Position numbers and translations under genes: made by a program | In this document: positions 14,564-25,963 of the stretch, piece by piece | Position numbering within the stretch: position 1 is the first letter of the stretch | Layout of the letters: each line of letters starts with the position of its first letter | Assembly (NCBI GenBank): GCA_013397075.1 | Contig: VWZS01002677.1 | Span: forward strand, 182,235 to 246,234 | Direction of reading: 5' to 3' | Length of the DNA stretch: 64,000 nucleotides | DNA from: Rhabdornis inornatus | Taxonomy: Eukaryota; Chordata; Aves; Passeriformes; Rhabdornithidae | Notes under the pieces: model-generated | What the model saw: the letters and a program-made list of their open reading frames with translations, nothing else | What the model was told of the DNA's origin: nothing | Database searches by the model: none

Positions 14564-14582
14564 AAAAAAAAAAAAAAAAAAA
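14564..14582 (+). repeat. Poly-A run of 19
   Basis: Uninterrupted A homopolymer. No retroposon body is recognisable beside it. Confidence 0.9.
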
Positions 14583-14833
14583 GCTTTAAATACATTTTGA
14601 CTAAATGAATGATAAGAAGGAAAAGAATAAACAGCTTTAACAAATCATAACAGAAAACAACAACAACAAAAAAAGACGTCCCAGCATTTTTCAAGGAAAA
14701 AAAATCAATCTAGTTTCTAAAATAATTTCAGCTTCTTGGTTTCAACAGATATGCACTAAAAACAGTTGCCACTTTCAATAATGAAAGACATTAAGATAAG
14801 AATTTCTGACTGAGCATAACTGCAACATTTATT

Positions 14834-14922
14834 GCTTGTTTTATGTTTGTTTATTTTCTTTTTTTGTGTTTCTTGGTTTGAGTTGGTTTGTTTGCTTTTA
14901 TAAAAATTTTGTTTGTTTGGAA
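14834..14922 (+). repeat. T/G-rich (GTTT-like) low-complexity tract
   Basis: Repeated TTTG and TTTGTTTG units dominate the plus strand. It is the short counterpart of the longer T/G tract at 35.7-36.0 kb and, on the opposite strand, of the A/C tracts at 33, 44.6 and 61.4 kb. Confidence 0.65.
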
Positions 14923-17564
14923 CCATGGAACCTGACTGTTAAAAGAGGTTCCAGCAGTCTTCCTGTGTATGAGAAGTTCTGCCAGGTATAAAGATTCATT
15001 GATCTTTAAGATAAATAATATAAATTATAAATTTAATTTATTAGATTAAAATGATAAATCCCAGTTTCTGTTGAAGTCATGGTTGCTGCTCTTCTCATTG
15101 TCTCTGCTGCACAACTAGTGATCGTCCCATTTTCCTATTCTCATCAGTAATCCATACAAGGTTTACTTGGGAGCTGTGCTTTGTTATGATCCAAAATGAA
15201 CTAAGCTGTGTTCCTAGATGAGCAGGTTTAAATCTCTTTGTGATGAATACTTGATAACAGTCCTCAGAGAAGGTACCTGTGAAAAGATGGTGAACTCAGT
15301 TGCATATAATGAGAACCCTATGAGGATGTGGATTTGGGAATTACTTGCAAATGTGGTTTTAATCTCAATTAACTGTTTAACTAAATATGTTCCTAATGTT
15401 AAACCATAAAGTATTACTAATATATTAAGTATGGCAAGATGTTAGCATATGCTGGGATTATTGCACACATCAGAAATTATTTCTTGTCTTTGTGGAGAGT
15501 ATTTTGCATTTCTTCTATTATCTTTTTATCAGAACACTTTGTAGTCACACTATGTTCTTTTTAGTCGTTGTTGGAATTCCTTTGTGATTTAGGTAACTGT
15601 ATAATCTCCATGTTACAAGTGATTCTGAGAGGCACAGGAGAGGATGTAAGTGGGATGTGTAGAGACATTGGGCACCTCTAAACATGAGAAATAAAATCTA
15701 TTTTTTTTTACGTTATTTTTTGTAACTTGGAACAGTCAAAGTGTTTTTTCTTTAGTACGTTCATTAATGAGCATTCATTAATGAAAACGTTATTGTACCA
15801 AACCTAGGCACCTCTCCTATGCATTTAAGATCATGGAACTTGCATAAATGTAGGCAACTTCTGTGTAAATATCCGCTGAACTATTTTGGCTTTGATTTTG
15901 CAGCCCTAGTAGGAGTTGATAAGCTTTGCAACTTTTCTGCAAGTCACTATTCTAATACTCTGGGAATGGAAAAATAGGCAAAATGACAGGAATCTTGTTC
16001 CTTCTCAGTGACTCTGGAATATTTATTGTGTTAGAGAAGCATATAACCCTCAAAGTCTCTAATGGCCCTGCCTATGTGGAGTCAACACAATTCTTCAGCC
16101 ACTCTCCTTGACCTTCTCATTATCTTTACTTCTGTCTGGTCTGCAGGAGGATTGCAGCTAATTAGTCATATCAATGTTACAGGTCACCCAGGCATTTGCA
16201 TTTTTGGTAGTAGGTTGGTTCGAGACCTCAGAGATATAAGGCTATTGTAGACAAGATTAGTATCATTGCTAAATCTTACACCCTAAATATAAAATATTTT
16301 ATTTCTTGAAAGATTTTATGATATTTTTAAAAATCTCATTATAAAGGAGGAGTTTATTCTTCTGCTAGATCCTTCAGTTAAATGAGAATAATGAAATAGC
16401 AGCTGTTACTAGAGTTCTTTTCAAAGCTCAAAATTATACAGAAAGCCACAAAAAATGGTTAGAGTAGCACGTTATGAGCAAAAATTTGAAAACAAAAAGA
16501 CCTCTGAAAGCTGTAGAGACTTTAAAACTTATTTATTTATTTATTTTTAATTGTTATTATTTTTTAAGATCATGTCATGATGTTTTAATTTTGTCACCTT
16601 GCTGAAATGGAATCTATTAATTTTCATTATATCTCAACCTGCCAAAATTGTTTGTGGCAGCTGGTAACAACCAAAGAGGTTTCTCTCAGCTATTCTGCCT
16701 ATTTCTCAGGTTCAGAAACTGGAAGCAGGAAGACAAGAGTTTGTGAGAGCTTGTCATCAACCTGCTTCTGCCTTGTTCATCTCACCATGATGACCTCTCT
16801 CAGTCTGAAAATCTCAAATTTTATCATATTGTGCTTTTTATTGCCTGTGCTACTTGTTTTTGTTTAAGGAAAAGAGATGACTCAGGGAGAGTCAGGGATT
16901 ACTCAGACAAGATGAAATATTGAGAGGGTTTTGCTTCTGGCTGTAGTGGTTTGGTTGAGGTTTTTAAAAATCTCTGCCTGACCTGTTATAAATGTAACAT
17001 GCTAACTACAGTTGCCTTTACTCAATTTGCTTAAGATGGGGGATGAATTATAGATGCTGTGTATTCCCTGACACGATATTTGTTTGTGCTTCCTGTGTGG
17101 AGAAGCGTGGGCTTGTCAAACCTTTCCCCCAGTATCTCTTACACTGGGGTGGCAAGGGCAGACTGGCTCTCTTGGAGCTGGCTGTCAGCTCTGAGCTACA
17201 GTGACAGCTCTGGCAAAAGTCCTTCCCTGTCATCTGTCATCCTCCAACATGTTGTCAGCACAGCTACTTAATATTTAGGTGGAATATTGGTCTATACCTA
17301 CAAGTGTTGTGCCTAAACTATATAGAAATATATTTATAAATAGACTTCGCTTATTCATACTTGTCTTGGTTTGTTTTCCTACTGGTCCTCAAGGAAGTAA
17401 ATCAATAGAGTGTGACACTTGGACACAGAAATGCAACAGCACAGGTTTCTCTTCTTGCTTCCTCTTTCTTTATATTCTATAGTACTTGGAGAGAAGCTGA
17501 TAGCAGATGTCTCTCATCTAATCCTAAATCTTTCTTTCACTGATTTCCAAAAGTAAGGTAGAAC
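14923..17564. other. Unannotated non-coding DNA
   Basis: No supported gene. Contents include two copies of the palindrome TCATTAATGA (15761-15770 and 15775-15784), a short TTTA microsatellite (about 16528-16547), and a 'tgtagtggtttgg' phrase at about 16944 that resembles avian LTR starts. No matching LTR end or target duplication was found for the last, so it is not called. Confidence 0.55.
16528..16547 (+). repeat. TTTA tetranucleotide microsatellite
   Basis: About four to five units of TTTA ending in a T run, within AT-rich sequence. Confidence 0.75.
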
Positions 17565-17665
17565 AGCTCTGGTGGACTTGGCAGTGCTGAGTTAACCAAC
17601 TTGATGACTTTAGACATCTTTTTCCAACCTAAATGATTCAATTATTCTGTTATTCTATCTCATTT
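17565..17665 (+). mobile_element. CR1 LINE 3'-end fragment, plus orientation
   Basis: The sequence matches the familiar last ~100 bases of avian CR1: a 'ggacttggcagtgctgagtt' block, 'cttgatgactttag', 'tttttccaacctaaatgatt', then degenerate copies of the terminal ATTCTATG-type octamer. CR1 elements are non-LTR retrotransposons that are usually severely 5'-truncated, which explains the lack of coding sequence. Divergence in the octamer repeats suggests an old copy. It lies about 80 bases from a second CR1 in the opposite orientation. Confidence 0.85.
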
Positions 17666-17742
17666 ACTGAACAATTAAAGTATTTGGATTTTCATGAGTT
17701 GCAGTGAAAAAAAAGATTGTTTTCAAGTCTTGCTACTTTTTG

Positions 17743-18180
17743 TCACAGAATCATAGGATAAGCTGAGTTGGAAAGGACCTCTCAACGTCATCAAAGCCCA
17801 ACTCCTGACCTTGGACAGGACACCCCAAGAGTCACACCATTTTCCTGAGACCTTTATCCAAATGCTTCTTGAGCTCTGTCAGGTTTGAGACTGTAACCAC
17901 TGCCCTGGGGAGCTGTTTCAGTGCCCAGCCACCCTCTGGGTGAAGAACCTTTCCCTGATACCCAACCTAAACCTGCCCTGACTCAGCTCCATGCCATTCC
18001 CTTGGCTCTTGTCACTGGTGACAGAGTGAAGAGATCAGTGTCAGCCCCTCCTCTTCCCCTGGTGAGGATGTTGAAAATCACAATGAGGTCTCACCTCAGT
18101 CTCTTCTCCAGACTGAGCAGACCAGGTGACCTCAGCACCTCCTCTTAAGGCTTCTCCTCTGGTCTCTTCGCCATCCTCAT
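17743..18180 (-). mobile_element. CR1 LINE 3' fragment, minus orientation
   Basis: Read on the plus strand it begins with the reversed CR1 terminus ('cacagaatcataggataagc'), then 'gttggaaaggacctctcaac', 'cccagccaccctctgggtga', 'agaagagatcagtgtcagcc', and 'caatgaggtctcacctcagt' with the following 'ctccagactgagcagacca', in the order known for antisense avian CR1 3' ends. About 435 bases are recognisable and the match fades near 18175-18180, consistent with 5' truncation. It contains many point changes and no intact open frame; the 75-codon frame at 17921-18148 is a shadow of it. Confidence 0.92.
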
Positions 18181-18827
18181 TTTTTCAACTTGGAATGAGT
18201 TGTTGAGGGAAAACTTCAGGGAGGTTTTCCATTTCTTCAAACTTTTTTTGGAAGTGGATTTGCTTCTGGAACAGCTAATATTAATAATTTTCTGTGAGAT
18301 GGATTTCATATGCGGTAATACAAATGGGAACATGGCATTCTCACAGTAAGGCATATCCTCATAAGAAAATCTGAACTAAAAAGATATTTCAAAAAGCTAG
18401 TACAAGCCAGAATTTCTCTATTTAAGGTTGAAATCTGTGCTCCCCAGGCATAAGGCAGTTCACACTTAGAATACATCACCACAGGGACTAGAAATTGATT
18501 TCTTGTTTTTTTTTTTCCTAGCAGCTTTTCTAAGTTGGTAATATGTGACCTAACAAGCAGTTTTATGGAAGCATAGCAAATTTCTTATTAAATAATCTAA
18601 TCCCCAGGTAGCTATGAGTCAAGCAACATTTGAGTGTTTTCTATGCCATCTCACAATTTATTTTCCCTTTTAATTTACATGTTGTGTACATTAGGAGAGA
18701 GAGTCTAATGCTTAGCCCAACATGCTGGTGTCAATGATTGAGGATTTCATCCTTCATATCCACAGGGTAGTCATCTATGTTGACTATGCATCACAAATTT
18801 TAAACAGAGATGCTGAGCTCTGCTTGG
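18181..18827. other. Unannotated spacer between CR1 fragments
   Basis: AT-rich DNA with a short poly-T run near 18506-18518. No gene or recognisable repeat. Confidence 0.6.
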
Positions 18828-19245
18828 ATCACAGAATCATAGAATCATTTGGGTAAAATTCCTTTAAGATAATGAGTCCAGCAGTTACCAATGCTAAGCC
18901 CACCACTAAACCATGTCCCTAAGAACCACATTAGGACACCTATTAAATACATCCAGGCCTGGTGACTCTACCACATCCCTGGGCAGCCTGTTCCACCACT
19001 TGATAACCTTTTGGTGAAGAAGTTTTTTTTAATATCCAAACTAAACCTTCCCTGGCAGAGGCTATTTCCTCTTGTCCTGTTGCTTGTAACCTGAGAGAAG
19101 AGACTGATCCTCAACCCATCACAACTTTCTTTCAGGTAAGGTCCTCTCTGACCTTCCTTTTCCCCAGGCTAAACACTCCCACTTTCAACAGCCAGTCCTC
19201 ATGAGTCTTGTGCTCTAGACCCTTTACCAGCTCTGTTTCCCTTTC
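18828..19245 (-). mobile_element. CR1 LINE 3' fragment, minus orientation (second subfamily)
   Basis: The plus strand opens with the terminal octamers 'cacagaatcatagaatcatt'. It continues with 'gcccaccactaaaccatgtc', 'cctgggcagcctgttccacc', 'ttggtgaagaag', 'ctaaaccttccctggc' and 'ctctagaccctttaccagct', again the order of an antisense CR1 3' end. Wording differs from the copy at 17.74 kb (the 'aagcccaccactaaaccatg' phrase is absent there), so the two appear to be different CR1 subfamilies and not a duplication. About 415 bases remain. The upstream part of the element is missing. Confidence 0.92.
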
Positions 19246-22200
19246 CTGTTCTTTCATGTCTATAGCTGTTTTGTTTTTTTTTTTTCCAGATGGTTGATTT
19301 ATGTAATTGAGAGTATCTGTAACTTGACATGTGAATTTGTAGCTGGGGACTGTGACTTTTAACAGGTCTCTTTTCATCAGAAAGACACATCAGCACTTCT
19401 TCAGGTCCCCACATGTGATGTAGCAGGTCAGTGGATGTCTTTGTGCACAAGAACAGCTCTGCAGGGGCACTGCATTGAAAATGTCTGAAAAGACCAGGTA
19501 GCAAACCCGATTGGGTTGATTTTTCTGAAGAACGTATTAGATATGACAAGTTTGGTGATAATATTAATTAGTTGTACTACTGGGTTGCTATGAGGTTTAA
19601 TACATTAGTAGGTCTTACTCTTTAATGTAAGAGTAAATCTTGATTTAGGCTGGGAAATTTATATTAGCTCAAGTGATAGGGGGATTATATTGCGCAGCTA
19701 CAAATCAAATAACTGAGCAGAAAGTTCCAGACACAAACCCTTATAAAATTCATCTTGTAACATCAGTAACAGTAAGAAAAACAGTCCTTTCTCTGCTTGG
19801 AAGACAAAGGATGTCACAAACAGTTTGAACTCCAGATCTATGGCATTACTTGGAAATAAAACATAATATAATCAGAACGCTTTTTCTCTCAGATGGTTAG
19901 TCCTGTTGGAGAGCACACCGCCTGCTACTTTTTGTAGGTAGATGGGGTTAGAAATGATTGTGAAATATAATCTGTGAAAAGGCTTATTCGGATGTGTTAA
20001 AAAGCTGCATGACAAAAACTTCCTCCTCTTGCTGAGCTTTGGGACATCTGCTCTTTTAGCTCATAAACATGTTTTCTTAGAAGCCAAAAATCAATATGAA
20101 GCCCAACACGAAGAATTTTCTTCATAGCAAAAAATGTTTATTTGAAATAGAAGTTTATCCAAACATGCTTTTTCTTGTATTTTACAAAAGCATCACAGAC
20201 TTGCAAATGCTGTTCTATTTAGTTTTATTGTCAGTCTAGCAGCACAGGAAGGATCAGTTACTGAATAAAAAGTGTGCTTGCAGTTTTTCCTGGGAAACCT
20301 CACCTTCTGCTCTGGCACTATATTTTTTTCAGGAGTGCTGAACTCAGCCTATCACAGAAGATTCATTCTTCTGAAGATAATTTGATTAAATTGCATTTGG
20401 CTCTAAGGGCTAAATGCCATTCCAAGGCCTTTCTTTTAATCCCTCATATCTGACTCTCTCATGGCACCCCAGCACTGCAGCACCCCATGGTGTGGCACCT
20501 GCAATGTCAACTGGCATGTCTGCCTTTCTCAGTAATTGCACGTGAATATAACAGTGTAAACACCCTCATTTCTAGATGACTGATCACTACTGCACCTTGC
20601 TGCTGTATTAGTTTTAACCCTCTTTTTAAACCCACAGCCAGACCAACTTGCTTTGGTGAAAGGAGGCAGCACTGCTGAAATGTAGTCAATGGCATTTAAC
20701 AACTTTTATTTCCCATAGTTTTTGGTTTCTTTTGGAGAGCGATGACCAAGTTTATCTTTAAAATAATGCCATGAAGCACTGTCTACTGTCTCTCAAATTT
20801 AAGCAAGGTTTTTTGTGGTTTGCCTAATTAAAGGGGCTGTTGGTAGTGCAGATGGTCATAGCCCCGCTGATAGAGGGGGTGCTGTCACAATTTGCTCTGA
20901 GAATTAAACTCATGTATTTGTATTATATGCAAAAGAGTAGTCTACAATTAATACTTTGACATTTTATTTCCAGCTTTTTTAACTGATTACTATTCGACAA
21001 TATTAATAAGAAATTGAGTTCTCAAGTTGAGGTCATGATTCAAAGTTCATAGAAATTTGAGTTTTTAATTTATGTGGAAGAGCATTAAAATATTTTTAAA
21101 GTTCCTATGGCTTAAATACATATTTTAAATATTTTCCCAGGTGGGTTGAGCTGAGAGTTTGGATTTCAGTCTGTTGCAAATAAAAAATAATCGTGTTCAT
21201 ATATGTTGAAAAATAAAATTGATATTTTTGTGGTTTAATAATTTAGGTTAGTGTCTCAGGTAAAGGCTCTTAAAATGTGATTTATTTTAATAGCATCACT
21301 TAACATGATTTGATCTCTGTAGGAGGAAGGCAGTTCATTACTGAGGTCTCCATTTCTCAGCTGGCTCCACCACTTTGCAGCACAGTACTGTTTATTTTTT
21401 TTTTTTACTAGGTCATTGGTTTCCACAGTAGGTCATACTTTCTGCTAAACAGCTTGGCCTCCTATGGAGACAGAATCTGTGACCTTCTAAGGCTTCCTTG
21501 CTTGGGAGGTGTCAATTCTGCCTTAAAGAATAACTGTTTAATCAGAAGAAAACTTTTACTGCTGAAGTGTTAGAATGTACGGAGTATTTCAAGGAAATTT
21601 CTAACCTCAGCACTTCACAGGAAAGTATAGCAAAATATTGTTGAAAAAAGCTTTCTTTTCACATAGAATGCTGACAAATAAAATAGATCCCTTCTGTAAC
21701 TCCAATGCCATTTGTGAGTGTTTGAGGTTAATTGAATTTTTGCATTTTTGTGGAACAGAAATGGAATGGAGATTTCTTTTTCTTTCTTCAAGCTTCATCA
21801 TCTCTTCATATATATTTTCAATATGAGCTTTCAAATTTTACTCAATAATTTTTTTTCAGTGAGCAGGAGAACTGTTAAAACTCTTTTTCCCTCTCACCTC
21901 TACCGCGTTTGTTGGGCTTTGTTTTGTTTTGTTTGGGCTTTGCTTGTGTGTGCACATGTTTTGTTTATTTTAATAGAAAATAGCTTTTAATTAATCAAAA
22001 CAATGGGGAAAACAGGATAAAATTAGATCCCAGATTAATTTCCTAAATTTTGTCTGCAGTGCTATTTGTCTTTTCATTTCTACTTTCATATAATCCTTTC
22101 TAAAATACCCTTTAATTAGAAAGGGTGGAATTTCATTTCTTTGCTAACATTGCATACAGAAGTAATACGTATGCTATTGCAGATTTATGAAGAGAGTACT

Positions 22201-25200
22201 CTTGTATTTACAAGACATTACATATGGCAACGTAATGAATCCTCTGTTTTCATGTGTTCTGTTTATCAGCCAATACAAATAATTTAGAAGAGTTTTTTAA
22301 TTTATCTCCTGGAAACTGACTGTATGAAATCGTGAAATTAATCTGCTGGTCTAAGCTCCTTTACATCTTGGTTGCATTTTATCTGCTGCACTATATTGCA
22401 AGCACATCTTTCTCAGATATTAGGCAACATCACAGCTAAGTACTTGAAGAAGCAAATACTTCTTACAAAACTTTTTAGAGAACCTTCTGTATCAGGACTC
22501 AGAAGATCACAAACTCTACAAGATCAAATCAAATTCCAGAGGACAAAATCAACACCCACAAAATACTTTCTGATTTTTTCTGGGTTATACTGCCCTATGG
22601 CATTTGTCCACATTGAAGACATTCAAAAGCAATAAAATTAGATACTTTATTCTGCAATGTATGTTTGTTTGTCAAGGTGGAATACCATAGAGAATAGAGG
22701 ATTTTTATGCATCTACTGTGGGGTTTTTTTGCTTCAAAGAGCAACGAACCTGTGAATAGTGTTCCTAGAAAATTTACTTTAGCACTTTTTGCTATTGTTT
22801 TTCCCAGAAATATTTCAGTGTGCAATCAGAAAATTTATCAATGTGAGGCTCAAGAGTACACTCCCTCTTTCACAGCTAGATACAGCTAGGTCCCTGGAAC
22901 ATGTATTCAGCTGCACATCTTCTCTGAGAATTTAGTCTGGCAGCAATATATTTAGAGAAATGCATTTTCCAGTTGGGGCTTTCACTTAAGCAGAGCCCCT
23001 TCTACTCAGCATAGTACACTGAAATAGTCCATCCTTTTGTGTTATTTTTTATAGCTGAGACTCTAGTCAAAGATTCAGCCCATGCTGAATTCCCATATTT
23101 CTTGAGCAGGGTTCAAACCCAACTCACTCTTCAGCAAAACATTAAGGGGTTTAAGAGTGAGATGAAGTTTTTCCTTATGAAACTTTTCCTTTTCTTTCCA
23201 TCTGGAGATGGATATTTGAACATGTCCATTGCCTGGTGTTCTGCCAGTAGGTACCTTTGGACAAATGTTTCCTGTTTCATTGCACCTTTGGGTGTTTGTG
23301 CATGTGCAAATTATTTTTCAGTTATATCAATTCTATGGCTAAAATTTGATCAGTGAAGGACATTCAAAACCTATCACAGGTTTTGATTACTTTTGTGGAT
23401 GGTCTCTCCCTTTTGCAGCTTTTCCAAAGTAACAATGTGCACTTTTGTAGCATGTAAACACAGCATCAAATGACTCTGTTGCAAAACCATATTGAGAATT
23501 TTGCCTATTTCTGCTGGAAGCCCAAATGTGGCTTCTCTGAGATACATTAAAAAAAAAATTGTAAGGTTTTATGCTAGGTGTTATTGCATTTTATAACAAT
23601 AATGTACACCAAGGTAATCCTAAAAAAATAAGGTGGAAAACTGAGAATACAGTAATAATCTTAATAAAAATATGAGAACAATATTTTAAAGATGTTTGTA
23701 GAGAATTAACTGACATATAGGAAATTATGTAGAAAAAGATTGTCTTATTAAATATTTAAATGTTATTTGAAGAAACACCCAATATAAAGCAATTATAAAC
23801 AAAGATGATTAAATTTCTGGAAATTGCTGCTCAGCCACTTAGGGAAAAGAGTGAACATGCTGCTAGACTGCCTGCTTAACAAGTGCAGTAGCTTCAGTAG
23901 CTATTTAAGTTATTTAGGTTCAGTGCTCTGCACTGTACAGGAATCCAGTGCTATCCATACTTAGATGCATGCTTTTATGGAACTGATAGCCACGTGTTGA
24001 GCATTATAAATGTTTACAACCATAAATAGTTATTAGTGCTGCCATATGCTTGGGTTTCCTCACACATGCTCTTCTTTTATCTTCCCATAAAGTTTCTCTC
24101 TAAGCAGAAGCAGCCCACCTTGGCCACCTGCTTGGCAGTCTGGATGGAAAAGTGGTGTTGAAGGAGCTACTGGGAATCCCAGGATCAGAAATAAAAACAA
24201 TGAGTCCAAAATCAGGATTCTTACGTGTCCACATCCACAAAGAGCTTGCACAGCATGTTTGAGGTACCTCTTCCAAGTCCTTAGAAGTATCTTGCTTACT
24301 GTGCATGTCCAGGGATTTTGTCTGTTCATGATTAGTCATAGCAGATGATTTTGTTTTTTCTCTGCAGAAAACACTTGGTAGAAATTTGAGTCTCTTATTA
24401 GGTCTTAATGTCCAATCTACCTATCAAGTCATAATTTAGAAAAGTTATTTGGTAGGCCAAATCTCAGCTCATATATCTTTAATTAAATGAGACTTCTTAT
24501 TTTATTTAAATAATCTGGTTAAAGAGTAACTTCTTGCTCTCTCTCCAAAAATGGGGTCTTGTCCTGAAATTGATCTGTAAAAGCTGCAATGTCTTGGCTA
24601 GTACAGATATTTTTTACATAGAAAGACCACAGATATAAAGTGTCATGCCTTTCTGCTAGCATGAAATCTTGTAGCATGGTATAGGATGATATGAAAAAGG
24701 TATATTGGGTTTTAATTTTTTTTTCTTTAGGGATTATATGATAATGGAAATTGTATCAATGAATGTTAACAGTTTTTTTGTTCACAAAAGCTTGAATATA
24801 CCTTATCTGAATCTTTTATCAAAATTTGACAGGCTGAGATACGAGTAATAAATTCTGTCCTATCGTCACTATTTCAAGGCTTAAAGACCATCTTGCAAAC
24901 CCAGCTCAGATAGGTAATTTTATTACCATTTTCAAGAGAATACCATTTCACTAGAACAACACCTTAAAATGTTTTGGAATGATCAAAAAGCAAATGGCTT
25001 TAAAAAAATTAGTCATTAAATGAATCCAATGGTACAAAATAGTAGCTCCCTGTCTCGAGTAGTAATAACAAGGGAGGGGTTGTGTGTGCATTATAGTAAG
25101 CAATAATTACTTGCTAAAAGAAATTATTTTAAAAATGTATTTTTAAATATGGTCAAAATTAACATATTTTTAAATTATTACATGTCACATTATAATGATT

Positions 25201-25514
25201 TGTAAGAGCAAAGGATATTGAATGTTCTCATTAAGAATCACAGCAGACATATAATGAACAAAACTATTCATAACTAGTTTCATTACCTGGTTCTCTTTTT
25301 TGTACATTTCTACCATGTGCTTTTGAATAATTTAAAAATACATCTGATTTTATAGAAATCTTGGGGTTTTGCCTCAAAATATTTTTTCCCAAATTGCAAG
25401 GACTACATATTTTTAGGGGTGTTTTATCTCTAGTATTAGTGAGAATATTAATGAGAAATGTTTATCTGTCTTTTATTTTTTAATCGTGTTTATATTTCAT
25501 GTTAATAGCACAAT
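19246..25514. other. Unannotated AT-rich non-coding DNA
   Basis: No gene supported. A poly-T/CCAG stretch at about 19272-19288 resembles a splice acceptor, but no exon follows with coding character. A poly-T run lies at about 21391-21406. The rest is unique-looking AT-rich sequence. Confidence 0.55.
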
Positions 25515-25705
25515 CTTTGTGGTGTAATCTAGTTGTTGGAGCACAAATGAGAGGCACTCTACTAAATTTTAACCCTATTTTTCCCAGTCCTAACTGCATG
25601 TCCTTAAGCAAGGCACTTATCTCAGTTTTACAGACAACAGAGGTTTTTGCCTATCTACCCAACAGGGATGTTAAGAGGATTAATTTGTTAAAAGCATGAA
25701 GATTC
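25515..25705 (+). mobile_element. Ancient MIR-type CORE-SINE, nearly full length
   Basis: The 5' part 'ggtgtaatctagttgttgga' resembles the tRNA-derived box A region of MIR. The body 'ccttaagcaaggcactta' followed by 'ctcagttttacagac', and the end 'agggatgttaagaggattaa', match the order of the MIR core and L2-like tail (typically 'ccttgggcaagtcactta', 'ctcagtttcc', 'gttgtgaggatta'). MIRs were active in early amniotes and are found in birds only as highly diverged relics, which fits the many differences. It has no coding capacity. Confidence 0.75.
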
Positions 25706-25901
25706 AAGCAAAAGTGAAACATTGCTATTAATGCATTCAACTCCAGTTTGAGTACAGGACCCTAAAGAAAATAAAGTTTTGAAAAATCAAGACATTTGCA
25801 ATGTAGCATTGCAGACATAATCACAAAAAAACTCCTGTGGTTGCTTTTAAGAGGTTTAAGACTTCAACACTTCTTGCATTTTGTTGCCACCTTTGGACTT
25901 T

Positions 25902-25902
25902 N
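25902..25902. other. Single ambiguous base (N)
   Basis: One N just before an A/T-rich stretch and a 34-base T homopolymer; most likely an assembly or base-calling uncertainty caused by the homopolymer. Confidence 0.95.
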
Positions 25903-25924
25903 TAACAAAAAATTTTTTTAAATA

Positions 25925-25928
<4 letters not shown>

Positions 25929-25962
<34 letters not shown>
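25929..25962 (+). repeat. Poly-T run of 34
   Basis: Uninterrupted T homopolymer preceded by alternating A-runs and T-runs (25904-25928). No retroposon is recognised on either side. Its length is likely unreliable in the assembly. Confidence 0.9.

Positions 25963-25963
<1 letters not shown>

Noticed and set aside
14371..14694. 107-codon Phe-rich minus-strand frame
   Set aside because: Crosses two poly-A/A-C tracts that supply most of its Phe codons; no domain.
16944..17280. Possible LTR beginning with 'tgtagtggtttgg'
   Set aside because: No convincing CA end with a matching target duplication could be found, and no other LTR motif is present.
17921..18148. 75-codon Pro/Ser-rich frame
   Set aside because: Entirely inside the antisense CR1 fragment.
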